DNA of 8,020 nucleotides from Devosia sp. (GTDB lineage Bacteria > Pseudomonadota > Alphaproteobacteria > Rhizobiales > Devosiaceae), in NCBI GenBank assembly GCA_025352765.1, contig JANXSI010000435.1, forward strand, positions 1 through 8,020. The letters run 5' to 3'. This document shows, piece by piece, positions 1 to 6,856 of the stretch (positions within the stretch are counted from its first letter, which is position 1; each line of letters opens with the position of its first letter). Below the pieces are notes generated by a model. It had not been told where the DNA came from. It ran no database searches and saw only the letters and a program-made list of their open reading frames with translations. The position numbers and the translations under genes are program-made.

Positions 1-258
1 ATAAGGCGGGGTGAAAGCTCCCTGGCTCTGTTACCCAGGGCAGCGCAGCACCAAGCAGAGGCAGCCTTCCCTGCAACGCTGTGCATATCCAGTCGAAGCG
101 GCGCATACGCCCTGGACGCAAAGCTGCTCTGGCGGTCCGCGCCAGCCCTGCCAAGCTCGCCAGTGGCAGCTCCCGAGTGTGCAGGCATGCGCTGTGTTAC
201 CGGGCACAGGGCAACAGATGTGACAGCCAGCTGCCGGGCAGCCGGGCAGCTGCAGGTT
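1..258. other. Left-edge stretch without a recognisable gene
   Basis: I see no credible coding region here; the open frames are short, compositionally biased and resemble no family I know. Two structures are visible. Positions 20-25 (CCCTGG) can pair with 35-40 (CCAGGG), extended by GCT/AGC (17-19 with 42-44) across a one-base bulge. Positions 228-234 (CAGCTGC) can pair with 246-252 (GCAGCTG), and the intervening bases hold a tandem GCCGGGCA (233-240 and 241-248). The phrase TGTTACC...GGGCA occurs near 29 and again near 193, so the stretch may contain diverged internal repeats. It is probably decayed mobile or intergenic DNA, but that is inference. Confidence 0.4.
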
Positions 259-286
259 TCACCTTTTGGGCGAGATGGCCGCTAGT

Positions 287-416
287 GTCTGCGCCAGCGC
301 TGGCCCTGTTGCTGCTGCTGCCGTGCCTGCTACCGCCGTGGCGGCTGCCGTTGCAGCTGCCTCCGCAGCCGCAGCCGCAGCCGCAGCTGTTGCTGTTGCT
401 GGCGCTGGTGCGGTAC
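287..416. repeat. GCN trinucleotide low-complexity tract
   Basis: This tract is built almost wholly of GCN triplets in one phase, including runs such as GCCGCAGCCGCAGCC near 366-385, with a perfect 12-base palindrome GCCAGCGCTGGC at 293-304. Because the reverse complement of a GCN run in phase is again GCN, both strands read as polyalanine: the plus strand as a 50-residue Ala/Val/Pro-rich frame (275-427), the minus strand as the tail of the frame running through the IS fragment. Neither looks like a functional protein. The tract abuts the point where the transposase-like reading ends. Expansion by replication slippage is the simplest explanation. Confidence 0.6.
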
Positions 417-420
417 CTAT

Positions 421-495
421 CCCCTGACCCTGAAGCACCTCAACCTGCCGTAGCTTCAAGACGATGTCTTCCGGCTTCTCTCGCTTCCCTGCCAT
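421..495 (-). pseudogene. Truncated IS3-family transposase OrfA (N-terminal fragment)
   Basis: Read on the minus strand from the ATG at 495, the first 25 residues contain KPEDIVLKLRQVEVLQGQG. This matches the start of the helix-turn-helix OrfA of IS3-family elements, whose usual form is K-P-E-[DE]-I-V-x-K-L-R-[EQ]-[AV]-[DE]-V-L-x-x-Q-G. A good ribosome-binding site, GGAGG (minus strand, 508-504), lies 8 bases ahead of that ATG, so this is the original start. After GQG the expected continuation (roughly SVADAVRSIGV then the YYRW helix) is missing and the frame runs into polyalanine. OrfB is absent. OrfA normally has about 85-110 residues, so this is a dead remnant. Recognition is by eye. Confidence 0.6.
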
Positions 496-554
496 CTTCT
501 GGTCCTCCAAAACGGGATAAATCCTATCCCAGTGATGGACCACTTCAGAGGGGG
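421..554 (-). mobile_element. IS3-family insertion sequence remnant (one end)
   Basis: On the minus strand a possible terminus (around CCCCCTCTGAAGTGGTCCA, 554-536) is followed by a hairpin (GGGATA at 514-519 pairing with TATCCC at 525-530, five-base loop), then GGAGG and the start of OrfA. That order of end, hairpin, ribosome-binding site and OrfA start is what the left end of an IS3-type element looks like. I cannot fix the outer boundary: no matching second terminal repeat or target duplication is visible, and the element stops at about 421. The seventy-odd bases outside it (555-630) stay open on the minus strand but match nothing I recognise. Confidence 0.45.
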
Positions 555-670
555 CATGCCACTCGTTCGGCCATCCCGACAAAGCGACGTTCGACGCGCC
601 CATATCGGCCGGTAAAGTCGCGACAGGCAAGCTCGCAGCATTGACTGCAACTGCTCATCAATGACGAGCG

Positions 671-686
671 CGGTGTACCGACACCG
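671..686. other. Small perfect hairpin upstream of the operator
   Basis: CGGTGT (671-676) pairs perfectly with ACACCG (681-686) across the four-base loop ACCG. There is no T-run on either side, so it does not look like an intrinsic terminator in either direction. It sits 11 bases before the operator-like repeats and could mark the end of the mobile debris, act as an extra protein site, or be chance. Confidence 0.3.
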
Positions 687-697
687 GCCATTGACTC

Positions 698-725
698 ACA
701 TGAACCTTCATGTGAACGTTCATGT
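698..725. promoter_or_regulatory. Probable LacI-family operator cluster
   Basis: Two overlapping dyads are seen. ACATGAA (698-704) and TTCATGT (707-713) form a perfect inverted repeat around CC. Then TGAACGTTCA (713-722) is a perfect ten-base palindrome centred on CG, and TTCATGT recurs at 719-725. LacI-family repressors typically bind palindromes with a central CG, where the hinge-helix leucine inserts, and the adjacent regulator keeps that leucine. TTGACT at 691-696 resembles a -35 box, but I find no good -10 at normal spacing, so the exact promoter is unresolved. The site ends 21 bases before the regulator's start codon, which suggests autorepression and control of the whole operon. Confidence 0.6.
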
Positions 726-733
726 AGTCGATG

Positions 734-739
734 AAGGGA
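734..739 (+). promoter_or_regulatory. Ribosome-binding site that selects a TTG start
   Basis: AAGGGA lies 7 bases before the TTG at 747 but 16 bases before the next in-frame ATG at 756. A TAG at 744-746 closes the frame directly upstream, so TTG is the earliest possible start and the better spaced one. Confidence 0.5.
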
Positions 740-746
740 TGTCTAG

Positions 747-1772
747 TTGGCCACAATGGCTGAAATAGCGCGCTCACTTGGAGTGTCCGTACAGACGGTT
801 TCGGCCGTCGTGAACGGCAAGCCTGGGATTTCTGTCGAGACGCAGCGGCGTGTGCGGGAGGTGATCGATCGGCTCGAGTATCATCCTAACCAACAGGCGC
901 GAACGCTGCGGGGGATCAGAACGAAGACCGTTGCAGTAATCATCCCATCGATCACCAACCCCTACTTCCCGGAGTTCGTGAAGGGTATCGAGGATGAGGC
1001 GAGAGGGAGCGGACACTCGATCTTTTTGTGCAACACTGATCACGATCTCGGGCATCTGCTCGAGTATTTCTCGCTCATCAAGACGAACAAGGCCGCGGGC
1101 CTGATCTGCTCGATAGGCATCGCGGGTGAGTGGCTGGTGAACCTAGAGGTCGAAAAGCGGTTGCGGCGGTTTGCCCGCGACCAGGTGTCGGTAGTTCTCA
1201 ATGGCCGGTTCCGCGAGGATCTGCCGGTCAGTGCCGTCGGTGTGACGGACGCGGAAGCAATTCATGACGCGGCAAGGCATCTCATCGAACTCGGTCATCG
1301 CCGTGTCGGCATTATTTCCCCGCCTAAGGGTTTCGCCGTAACTCAAGAGCGCCTTGCGACATTTCGCCGGGCGTTCGCCGAAATCGGCCATCCGATAGAC
1401 GACGCAATGATCGTCGCGGGCGACTTCGACATCGAAGCCGGCGTGGCGGGTGCCCGTGCGCTGATGAAAAAGCGCAAGCGGCCGACAGCCATTATCGCGG
1501 CCAACGATCTTGCCGCGTTCGGCGCGATTTCTGAGCTCACCGCCTCCGGGTACTCAGTACCGAACGACGTCTCAGTTCTTGGCTTCGACGATATTGCTTT
1601 TGCCAAGGTCTACCAGCCGGCACTGACCACCATCGCGCAGCCCACCTACGAACTCGGTCAGGCCGCGTTGCGCTTGGCGATCGCGCCGCCGCTCGGGGAG
1701 AATGGGGTCGGCAAGGTCGTGACCCTTGCGGCGACGTTTGTCGCCCGGAGTTCGACCGCTGCTGCACCGTGA
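747..1772 (+). CDS. LacI-family transcriptional regulator
   Basis: This is a full-length (341 residues) LacI/GalR repressor, most likely the sugar-responsive switch of the operon downstream. The N-terminal helix-turn-helix is clear: MAEIARSLGVSVQTVSAVVNG at residues 4-24, then the third helix and the hinge N48-Q-Q-A-R-T-L54, whose leucine is the minor-groove wedge in this family. From about residue 60 a periplasmic-binding-protein-like core follows, with VAVIIPSITNPYF (62-74), HRRVGII (184-190), AANDLAAFGA (251-260) and GFDDIAF (279-285) as the usual landmarks. The start is probably TTG (see the ribosome-binding site at 734); ATG at 756 would shorten it by three residues. An operator-like palindrome lies just upstream, so autoregulation is likely. 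The effector is unknown; a sugar or the imported glycoside is inferred from the neighbours. Confidence 0.93.
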   Translation: MATMAEIARSLGVSVQTVSAVVNGKPGISVETQRRVREVIDRLEYHPNQQARTLRGIRTKTVAVIIPSITNPYFPEFVKGIEDEARGSGHSIFLCNTDHDLGHLLEYFSLIKTNKAAGLICSIGIAGEWLVNLEVEKRLRRFARDQVSVVLNGRFREDLPVSAVGVTDAEAIHDAARHLIELGHRRVGIISPPKGFAVTQERLATFRRAFAEIGHPIDDAMIVAGDFDIEAGVAGARALMKKRKRPTAIIAANDLAAFGAISELTASGYSVPNDVSVLGFDDIAFAKVYQPALTTIAQPTYELGQAALRLAIAPPLGENGVGKVVTLAATFVARSSTAAAP

Positions 1773-1838
1773 AGTCTTGACGAATACCGACCGGACAACC
1801 GGGCGGATCGCACGCAAAGTGCAATTGGGAGAGGGACA

Positions 1839-3134
1839 ATGAGCTTCAACTTGACGAGACGGAACTATTTGCTCGGCACGGCCGCTTTCGCGGCCGCAGC
1901 CGCTTTGCCCCGAGTCAGTTTAGGGCAGGAACTTGCCTACAAGGGCGATATCAACATGTACTCGCTGGTGCGCACGCCGCCAGACGAGGCGCTGGACGCG
2001 CTGATCAAGAGCTTCGAGGCGGCCCACCCCGGGATTGCCATTAAGACCACGGCCTATCCGTCGGAGAGTTATGTGGCGCTGCTGACCGCGGCGCAGCAGG
2101 CGGGCGAGCCCATCGACGTGATGTTCCTCAATGGGCAAGACCTGCGGCGCTACGCCGTTGATGGAACGATGCTCCAGCTAGACGGAAAAGTGAAGCTAGA
2201 CCTCTTCCGGCCCGGTGCGTTGTCGACCGGGCAGGTCAATGGCAAGACGTTCGGTGTGCCCTACAGCTCGATCTCTGGCTTCCCGCTGATCACCAACGCG
2301 AAGATCCTAGAAGATCATGGACTCACGACGCCAAAGACTTACGCCGACCTCCTCGCCATCCGCGACAAACTTGCCGGGACCGACATCAAGGTCTTCACCC
2401 ATCCGGGCAAGAACATCTACCTATGGCCGGTGTGGTTCTTCACCACCTTTGGCCAGACTTCTGGCAATCGCTCGAACGAACGGACGGCCGAAATCCTGTC
2501 TGGCGCCGGGAAGTTCACCGACGCCGATGTGGTCGAGGGGCTCGACAAGATCTTTCAGTTCGGCCGCGACAAGCTGCTGACGAAGGAGATCTTCTCGATG
2601 GACGTTCCGCAGTCTCTCGCCGAATTCTCAGCCGGACGAGCACTGTTCTGGATGCACCATGAAAGCGTGACGGCCGAGATTGCGACCCAGGCCTCGCCGG
2701 CGGTGAAGCTCGATGTAAGCCTCATGCCCAAGCTGGTCGACGCAGATGTGAAGTCGAACTATCCGGGCGGCCCGAGCGCAATCGTCGGGGTCAATTCCAA
2801 GGCCGATGCCGATAGGCAGGCCGCGGCGATCGCCTTCATCGACTGGATCACCTCTGACGAGGCCAACGCGCCCATCGTCAAGTTCAACAACGGCACCGTG
2901 CCGGTGAATAAGGCGGTCCACGCGTTCGGCGGCCCGGTGGTCGACAAGCTTGTGGGCTTGTCGGACAACCTCGTCACCTATCTCGACTGGAACTGGCCGC
3001 CTGAAATCACTCGCGTCTTCCAGGAGGGCATCCAGGCTGGCGTCGCCGGCCAGGGAACTGCCCAGGACGTCGCGTCCGCTGCCCAGGTCCAGCTCGAGAA
3101 GCTCGTCGCTGGCGGCTACTCCTTCAAGGCCTAG
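1839..3134 (+). CDS. ABC transporter periplasmic sugar-binding protein (CUT1, family 1)
   Basis: This 431-residue protein captures a carbohydrate in the periplasm and delivers it to the two permeases encoded next. The N-terminus TRRNYLL (residues 6-12) followed by an Ala-rich hydrophobic stretch and SLGQ near residue 30 is a twin-arginine (Tat) signal, so export in a folded state is likely. The mature part has the family-1 binding-protein layout, including the aromatic YLWPVWFFTTFGQ segment and the C-terminal FNNGTVPVNKAV region that occurs near the end of many such proteins. The start has a strong purine-rich site (GGAGAGGG, 1828-1835). The 66-base gap after the regulator has a TTGACG (1777-1782) but no matching -10, and only a weak 4-bp stem (1810-1813 with 1819-1822), so read-through from the regulator promoter is the simplest view. 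The ligand cannot be told from sequence. Confidence 0.92.
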   Translation: MSFNLTRRNYLLGTAAFAAAAALPRVSLGQELAYKGDINMYSLVRTPPDEALDALIKSFEAAHPGIAIKTTAYPSESYVALLTAAQQAGEPIDVMFLNGQDLRRYAVDGTMLQLDGKVKLDLFRPGALSTGQVNGKTFGVPYSSISGFPLITNAKILEDHGLTTPKTYADLLAIRDKLAGTDIKVFTHPGKNIYLWPVWFFTTFGQTSGNRSNERTAEILSGAGKFTDADVVEGLDKIFQFGRDKLLTKEIFSMDVPQSLAEFSAGRALFWMHHESVTAEIATQASPAVKLDVSLMPKLVDADVKSNYPGGPSAIVGVNSKADADRQAAAIAFIDWITSDEANAPIVKFNNGTVPVNKAVHAFGGPVVDKLVGLSDNLVTYLDWNWPPEITRVFQEGIQAGVAGQGTAQDVASAAQVQLEKLVAGGYSFKA

Positions 3135-3150
3135 GCAAAGGCGAGCTCCG

Positions 3151-4089
3151 GTGTCCTCAATGTCTAGTGACGCACAAGGCACGATGACGACCGGCCGGTC
3201 GGCTGCCCCCGCAAGGGGCGGCCGGAGGCTCGGCAGCCTCGTAGCAGCGCTTCCTTGGATATTGCCGGGGCTCATCCTATTCTTCGTGTTCGTGCAGTTG
3301 CCGATCGCCATGCAGGTCTGGATGAGCTTCGGCCCTGACACACTTAGCAAGCCGGTCGCTCTGGCGCTTTCGCAATATGTGGAACTAGCGGGGGACGGAA
3401 AATTCTGGTCGGCCATGCTGCACAACGTCCACTACGCCGCGGCCACCGTCGTTGGAAAAGTCGTGCTCGGCTTCGGCCTAGCGCTGGCGCTTAACGGCGC
3501 CTTTCGCGGCCGCGCCTTCTTCCGCGCAGTGTTCTTCCTGCCGGTAGTGATCTCCTTCGTCGCTATAGGCACGATCTGGAGCTTCATGCTGCAATACCAG
3601 CTTGGTGCGATCAATGGCACGTTGAGGGCGATCGGCCTCGGCGCGGTGGCGCCCGACTGGCTCGGCGACCCGAAACTTGCCATGTGGTCGGTGATCCTCG
3701 TCGATATCTGGAAGTGGAGCGGGTTCCACGTCGTTATCTATCTCGCGGGGCTCCAGTCATTGCCCGCCGACCTGACCGAGGCGGCCGAGATCGATGGCGC
3801 CAACGTCTGGCAGCGGTTCTGGCATGTCACCATGCCGCTAATGCACCGCTACACCATCACCAACGTCATCATCGCGACGCTCGGCGCGTTTTCAGTGTTT
3901 GACCTCATCTTCGTCATGACCAAGGGCGGACCGTTCAACGTCACGCAGGTAGCTATGACGCAGGTCTATCTCAACGCTTTCCAGTTTCAGCGTTTTGGCT
4001 ACGCTTCAGCGCAGGCGACTGTGCTTCTCATCGTCATGGCGGTCGTCTCTGTCGCTCTGCTTCGCCTCAGCCAGAAGGCAGAAGCCTAA
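3151..4089 (+). CDS. ABC sugar transporter permease, MalF/UgpA type (CUT1)
   Basis: This inner-membrane subunit forms half of the sugar channel. It has about six hydrophobic segments, beginning at LVAALPWILPGLILFFVFV (residues 30-48). The cytoplasmic EAA loop that docks on the ABC ATPase reads EAAEIDGANVWQRFWHVTMP (210-229), with the conserved E210, A211, A212 and G216. The start is uncertain. GTG at 3151 has AAAGG 9 bases upstream (3137-3141) and gives 312 residues; ATG at 3160 gives 309, and ATG at 3184 (AAGG four bases ahead) gives 301. The frame is open further upstream into the binding-protein gene, but that part is out-of-frame shadow. The gap after the preceding stop is 16 bases. Its stop overlaps the next start (TAATG), indicating translational coupling. 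Confidence 0.92.
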   Translation: MSSMSSDAQGTMTTGRSAAPARGGRRLGSLVAALPWILPGLILFFVFVQLPIAMQVWMSFGPDTLSKPVALALSQYVELAGDGKFWSAMLHNVHYAAATVVGKVVLGFGLALALNGAFRGRAFFRAVFFLPVVISFVAIGTIWSFMLQYQLGAINGTLRAIGLGAVAPDWLGDPKLAMWSVILVDIWKWSGFHVVIYLAGLQSLPADLTEAAEIDGANVWQRFWHVTMPLMHRYTITNVIIATLGAFSVFDLIFVMTKGGPFNVTQVAMTQVYLNAFQFQRFGYASAQATVLLIVMAVVSVALLRLSQKAEA

Positions 4090-4946
4090 TGGCGACAGAC
4101 GCATTGACCCTCAATCGCCGGGCTGCCCGGACTCTGCCTTGGCTGCGCTGGCTGGTGCTTGCCATCGGCGCCGTCGCAGTTATCTACCCGATCGGGCTGT
4201 TCCTCATTAATTCGCTGAAGACAAATGCCGAGTTTGTCGTCGCACCGCTCGCGTGGCCCACGCACTGGGCCTTCGAGAACTACATCGAGGCATGGAACAA
4301 GGCCAATATGGGCCGGCTCATCGGAAACAGCGCCATCGTTTCGGTGGCGACGACGGCACTTACCATCGTACTTTCTTCGATGCTCGCCTTCGGGCTCCAT
4401 GCCTTCCGTTTTCGTGGGCAAGACGCCATTCTGGCATCCGTAGTGATGACTCTAACCATCCCGGCGCAAGTCTACATCATTCCACTCTACATCGTGGTGA
4501 TCAGCCTCAAGCTCACCAACAATCACCTTGCGCTGATCCTGCCCTACACGGCCGGGGCAATGCCGTTGGCAGTCGTGCTGTTTAGGAACTATTTCGCCGG
4601 CCTCCCCTATGAGCTCATCGACGCGGCACGGATCGACGGCGCAACTAGCTTTGATATCTATAGCCGCATTCTGATGCCCTTAGCGCGGCCGGTGCTCGGT
4701 GCCGTCGGCATCTTCACCTTCGTCGGTGCCTGGAACGAGTTCTTCCTCGCCTTGGTCTTCATCCAGCGCAAGGAACTCTACACACTGCCGCTCGGCACCC
4801 AGGTGTTTGCCACAAGCGAGTACTCGACCGATTTCACGCTGCTGTTTGCTGCCTTCTCCATTTCGATGCTGCCGATGGTGATCGTTTATCTCCTGATGCA
4901 GCGCCAGTTCATCGCCGGCATGGCCGGCGGCGCTTTGAAAGGATAA
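4089..4946 (+). CDS. ABC sugar transporter permease, MalG/UgpE type (CUT1)
   Basis: This is the second channel subunit (285 residues), pairing with the permease before it. Typical MalG-type marks are the first membrane segment (about residues 21-40), then SLKTNAEF and the NYIEAW region (64-69), about six membrane segments in all, the EAA loop ELIDAARIDGATSFDIYSRILMP (175-197; D178 stands where Glu is common, A179, A180 and G184 kept), and the C-terminal QRQFIAGMAGGALKG (271-285), close to the usual QR-x-F-V-x-G-x-x-x-G-A-[VL]-K-G ending. It begins inside the stop of the upstream permease gene (one-base overlap). No gene for the partner ATPase follows, which is unusual because MalK/UgpC-type genes often sit in such operons. 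Confidence 0.94.
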   Translation: MATDALTLNRRAARTLPWLRWLVLAIGAVAVIYPIGLFLINSLKTNAEFVVAPLAWPTHWAFENYIEAWNKANMGRLIGNSAIVSVATTALTIVLSSMLAFGLHAFRFRGQDAILASVVMTLTIPAQVYIIPLYIVVISLKLTNNHLALILPYTAGAMPLAVVLFRNYFAGLPYELIDAARIDGATSFDIYSRILMPLARPVLGAVGIFTFVGAWNEFFLALVFIQRKELYTLPLGTQVFATSEYSTDFTLLFAAFSISMLPMVIVYLLMQRQFIAGMAGGALKG

Positions 4947-4948
4947 CC

Positions 4949-6037
4949 ATGAAGACTCTCGATCCTGTGAAGAAGGTGCGCCTCGGCTATGTCGGCTGCG
5001 GTTTCATCGCTCAACATATTCACCTGCCAAATTTCGCTTCCCTGCGCGATTGCGAGCTGGTGGCGCTGGCAGAGCTACGGCCGGCGTTGGGTCGTAAGGT
5101 CGCGGACCACTACGGCATCAAGACGCTGGTGAATTCGCATCAGGAGCTGATCGACAATCCCGAAATCGATGCTGTCGCGGTTTCAGCGGACTATATGGTG
5201 CAGGGCGAAATTGCTGCGGACCTTCTCGCGGCCGGGAAGCACGTCTTCATGGAAAAGCCGATGGCAGTCTCGATGCGCCAGGCTGAGACAATCCTTGCAG
5301 CCGCCGACAAGGGCGGCGGCCGTCTGATGATCGGTTACATGAAGCGCTACGACCCAGGCAACCTCCTGGTGCGTGAAACGGTCCGCCGCTGGCGTCAGTC
5401 AGGAGAAAAGGGACAGCTTCTCTATCTCCGCAACCACGGCTTCACTGGGAACTGGACCGCCGGCCGCGACACTACGGCGCTGATCACCACCGACGAGCCG
5501 ATGCCGCCGAAATCGCGCGAGCATTTCGCGCCGGACTGGCTCCCTCCTGAATTTGTCGGCCGCTACATCAGCTATCTTCAGCAATACACCCACAACATCA
5601 ACCTCGCCCGTTTCGTGCTCGACGCGGCCGCCGAGAACGTGACCGTCAAGACTGTCGACCTCGATGCGGACGGAATGACCGGGATCGTCGTCTTCGACAT
5701 GAACGGCACCCGCGTGACGGTCGAGAGTGCGCAGACCAAGTTCCACGGCTGGGACGAGCACACGCAAGTTTACTTCGAACGGGGCTGGGTGCACGCGCAC
5801 TCGCCAATGCTGTTCGCCAATCCGGGGCAACCAAAGGTCGAGATCTACGAGGGCGGCGACGCGCCGTACTATAGCTATCCGATCCCGACACCGATCGCCG
5901 CCTGGCACTACAAGGAGGAGGCGCAGCACTTCCTCGACGCGCTTCGCTCCGGTGAGCCGTTCCGCTCGCCCGGAACCGACGCGCTGGCCGACGTGACGCT
6001 GCTCGAAACCATCTACCGCAAACACCTGGGTCTCTAG
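4949..6037 (+). CDS. Gfo/Idh/MocA-family NAD(P)-dependent oxidoreductase
   Basis: This 362-residue soluble enzyme should oxidise or reduce a hydroxyl of a sugar, glycoside or polyol using NAD(P). The N-terminal Rossmann fold has GYVGCGFIA (residues 13-21; G16-x-G18-x-x-A21). The family signature EKP is at 102-104 within VFMEKPMAVS, where Lys103 is the catalytic lysine. The C-terminal alpha/beta domain holds YMKRYDPG (130-137) and QQYTHNINLARF (211-222), whose His215 is the likely substrate-binding histidine. Length is normal. The start has GAAAGGA (4937-4943) five bases ahead, across the stop of the permease gene. Its place between the transporter and two SIP genes suggests it makes a keto-sugar used by them. 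Direction and substrate are inference. Confidence 0.92.
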   Translation: MKTLDPVKKVRLGYVGCGFIAQHIHLPNFASLRDCELVALAELRPALGRKVADHYGIKTLVNSHQELIDNPEIDAVAVSADYMVQGEIAADLLAAGKHVFMEKPMAVSMRQAETILAAADKGGGRLMIGYMKRYDPGNLLVRETVRRWRQSGEKGQLLYLRNHGFTGNWTAGRDTTALITTDEPMPPKSREHFAPDWLPPEFVGRYISYLQQYTHNINLARFVLDAAAENVTVKTVDLDADGMTGIVVFDMNGTRVTVESAQTKFHGWDEHTQVYFERGWVHAHSPMLFANPGQPKVEIYEGGDAPYYSYPIPTPIAAWHYKEEAQHFLDALRSGEPFRSPGTDALADVTLLETIYRKHLGL

Positions 6038-6043
6038 TCCATC

Positions 6044-6856
6044 ATGAAAACCTGTTTCAATACGATCACTGCCGGGCTCGGCAAGCGGCTCGAGGACATT
6101 ATCTCGGCCTGCGGACGCGCCAAGTTCGACGGCATGGAAATCGATCTTCGCGCCATCGATGACGCGGAGTCCCGCATCTCGCTGGCTGGCATTAAGCAAC
6201 TGCTCGAGGACAATGCACTCGCGCCTGTGTCGGTGATGGCATTCGACCTCGCACCATTTGCGAGCGATGACGCAGCGCTGGACCGGTTCACACGTGGCGT
6301 AGACGCGGCGCGGGCGCTCGGCGCTCCGATGCTGCTGACCTATTGCTTCGCAGCGATTCCAGAGGGGCTTGCCGAGGAGGCGGCCCTCGAGATCGCCGGA
6401 CTGCGCGCACGGCGCTATGGCGAAATCGCCGGCGACATCAAAATCGCGCTAGAGCCAATCGGCCGCACCAAGCTAATGGGGGGACCCAAGGCGGCGCTCG
6501 ACATCGCCGCGCGCTCGGGGCGGGGAAACGTCGGGATCATGATGGACACCTTCCACTATTATCTGAGCCAGGTGCCTGATGCTGACATCCTGTCGATCCC
6601 GCGCGATAAACTGCTGATCGTCCACGTGAACGACAGCGAGGATCGACCGATCTCGGAATTGCAGGACAAGCATCGCGTGCATGTCGGTCAGGGCATCCTG
6701 CCGCTCGACCACGACCTGCAGCTCTGGCGGCAGCTTGGCTATGACGGGTACCTGTCAGTTGAAATTTTCAACGAGAGCTACTGGGAAATGCCGGTCGATA
6801 CGGTGGTCAGCACCGCCAAGACGTCGCTCACTGCCTGGCTAGGAGGCGAAAAATGA
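6044..6856 (+). CDS. Sugar phosphate isomerase/epimerase family protein (TIM barrel), first copy
   Basis: A 270-residue AP-endonuclease-2-like (xylose-isomerase-like) TIM barrel. The metal site of this family is visible as E137 in ALEPIG, D168 in MMDTFHYY, H194 in VHVND and E240 in SVEIFNE; the H210-R211-x-H213-VGQGILP segment is also typical. Members carry out isomerisation, epimerisation, dehydration or beta-elimination of sugars, including myo-inositol pathway enzymes (IolE, IolI, IolH types) and keto-glycoside-cleaving enzymes. It begins six bases after the oxidoreductase stop. The upstream bases offer only a weak purine site (CTGGG, 6026-6030), so translation is probably coupled to the previous gene. 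It overlaps the next start by four bases (ATGA). The reaction cannot be assigned; it shows no close similarity by eye to the second SIP protein. Confidence 0.9.
   Translation: MKTCFNTITAGLGKRLEDIISACGRAKFDGMEIDLRAIDDAESRISLAGIKQLLEDNALAPVSVMAFDLAPFASDDAALDRFTRGVDAARALGAPMLLTYCFAAIPEGLAEEAALEIAGLRARRYGEIAGDIKIALEPIGRTKLMGGPKAALDIAARSGRGNVGIMMDTFHYYLSQVPDADILSIPRDKLLIVHVNDSEDRPISELQDKHRVHVGQGILPLDHDLQLWRQLGYDGYLSVEIFNESYWEMPVDTVVSTAKTSLTAWLGGEK

Noticed and set aside
1..60. GGGGTGAAAGCTCCC-like phrase at the left edge, reminiscent of phrases seen in group II introns
   Set aside because: No domain V or reverse transcriptase is visible in the window, and the phrase alone is too short to support an intron.
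81..644. Long plus-strand frame of 187 codons through the left region
   Set aside because: It is leucine/proline/glutamine-rich because it reads the GCN repeat out of phase, crosses the IS fragment in antisense, and resembles no family.
1773..1838. Possible separate promoter before the binding-protein gene (TTGACG at 1777)
   Set aside because: No -10-like hexamer follows at usual spacing and no copy of the operator motif is present, so evidence for a second promoter is too thin.
2628..3425. Minus-strand frame of 265 codons opposite the binding-protein and permease genes
   Set aside because: It is antisense to well-supported genes; long antisense frames are common in GC-rich coding DNA, and the translation has no recognisable motif.
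5399..6199. Minus-strand frame of 266 codons opposite the oxidoreductase gene
   Set aside because: It is an antisense shadow of a gene with intact family motifs, and its own translation shows no family features.
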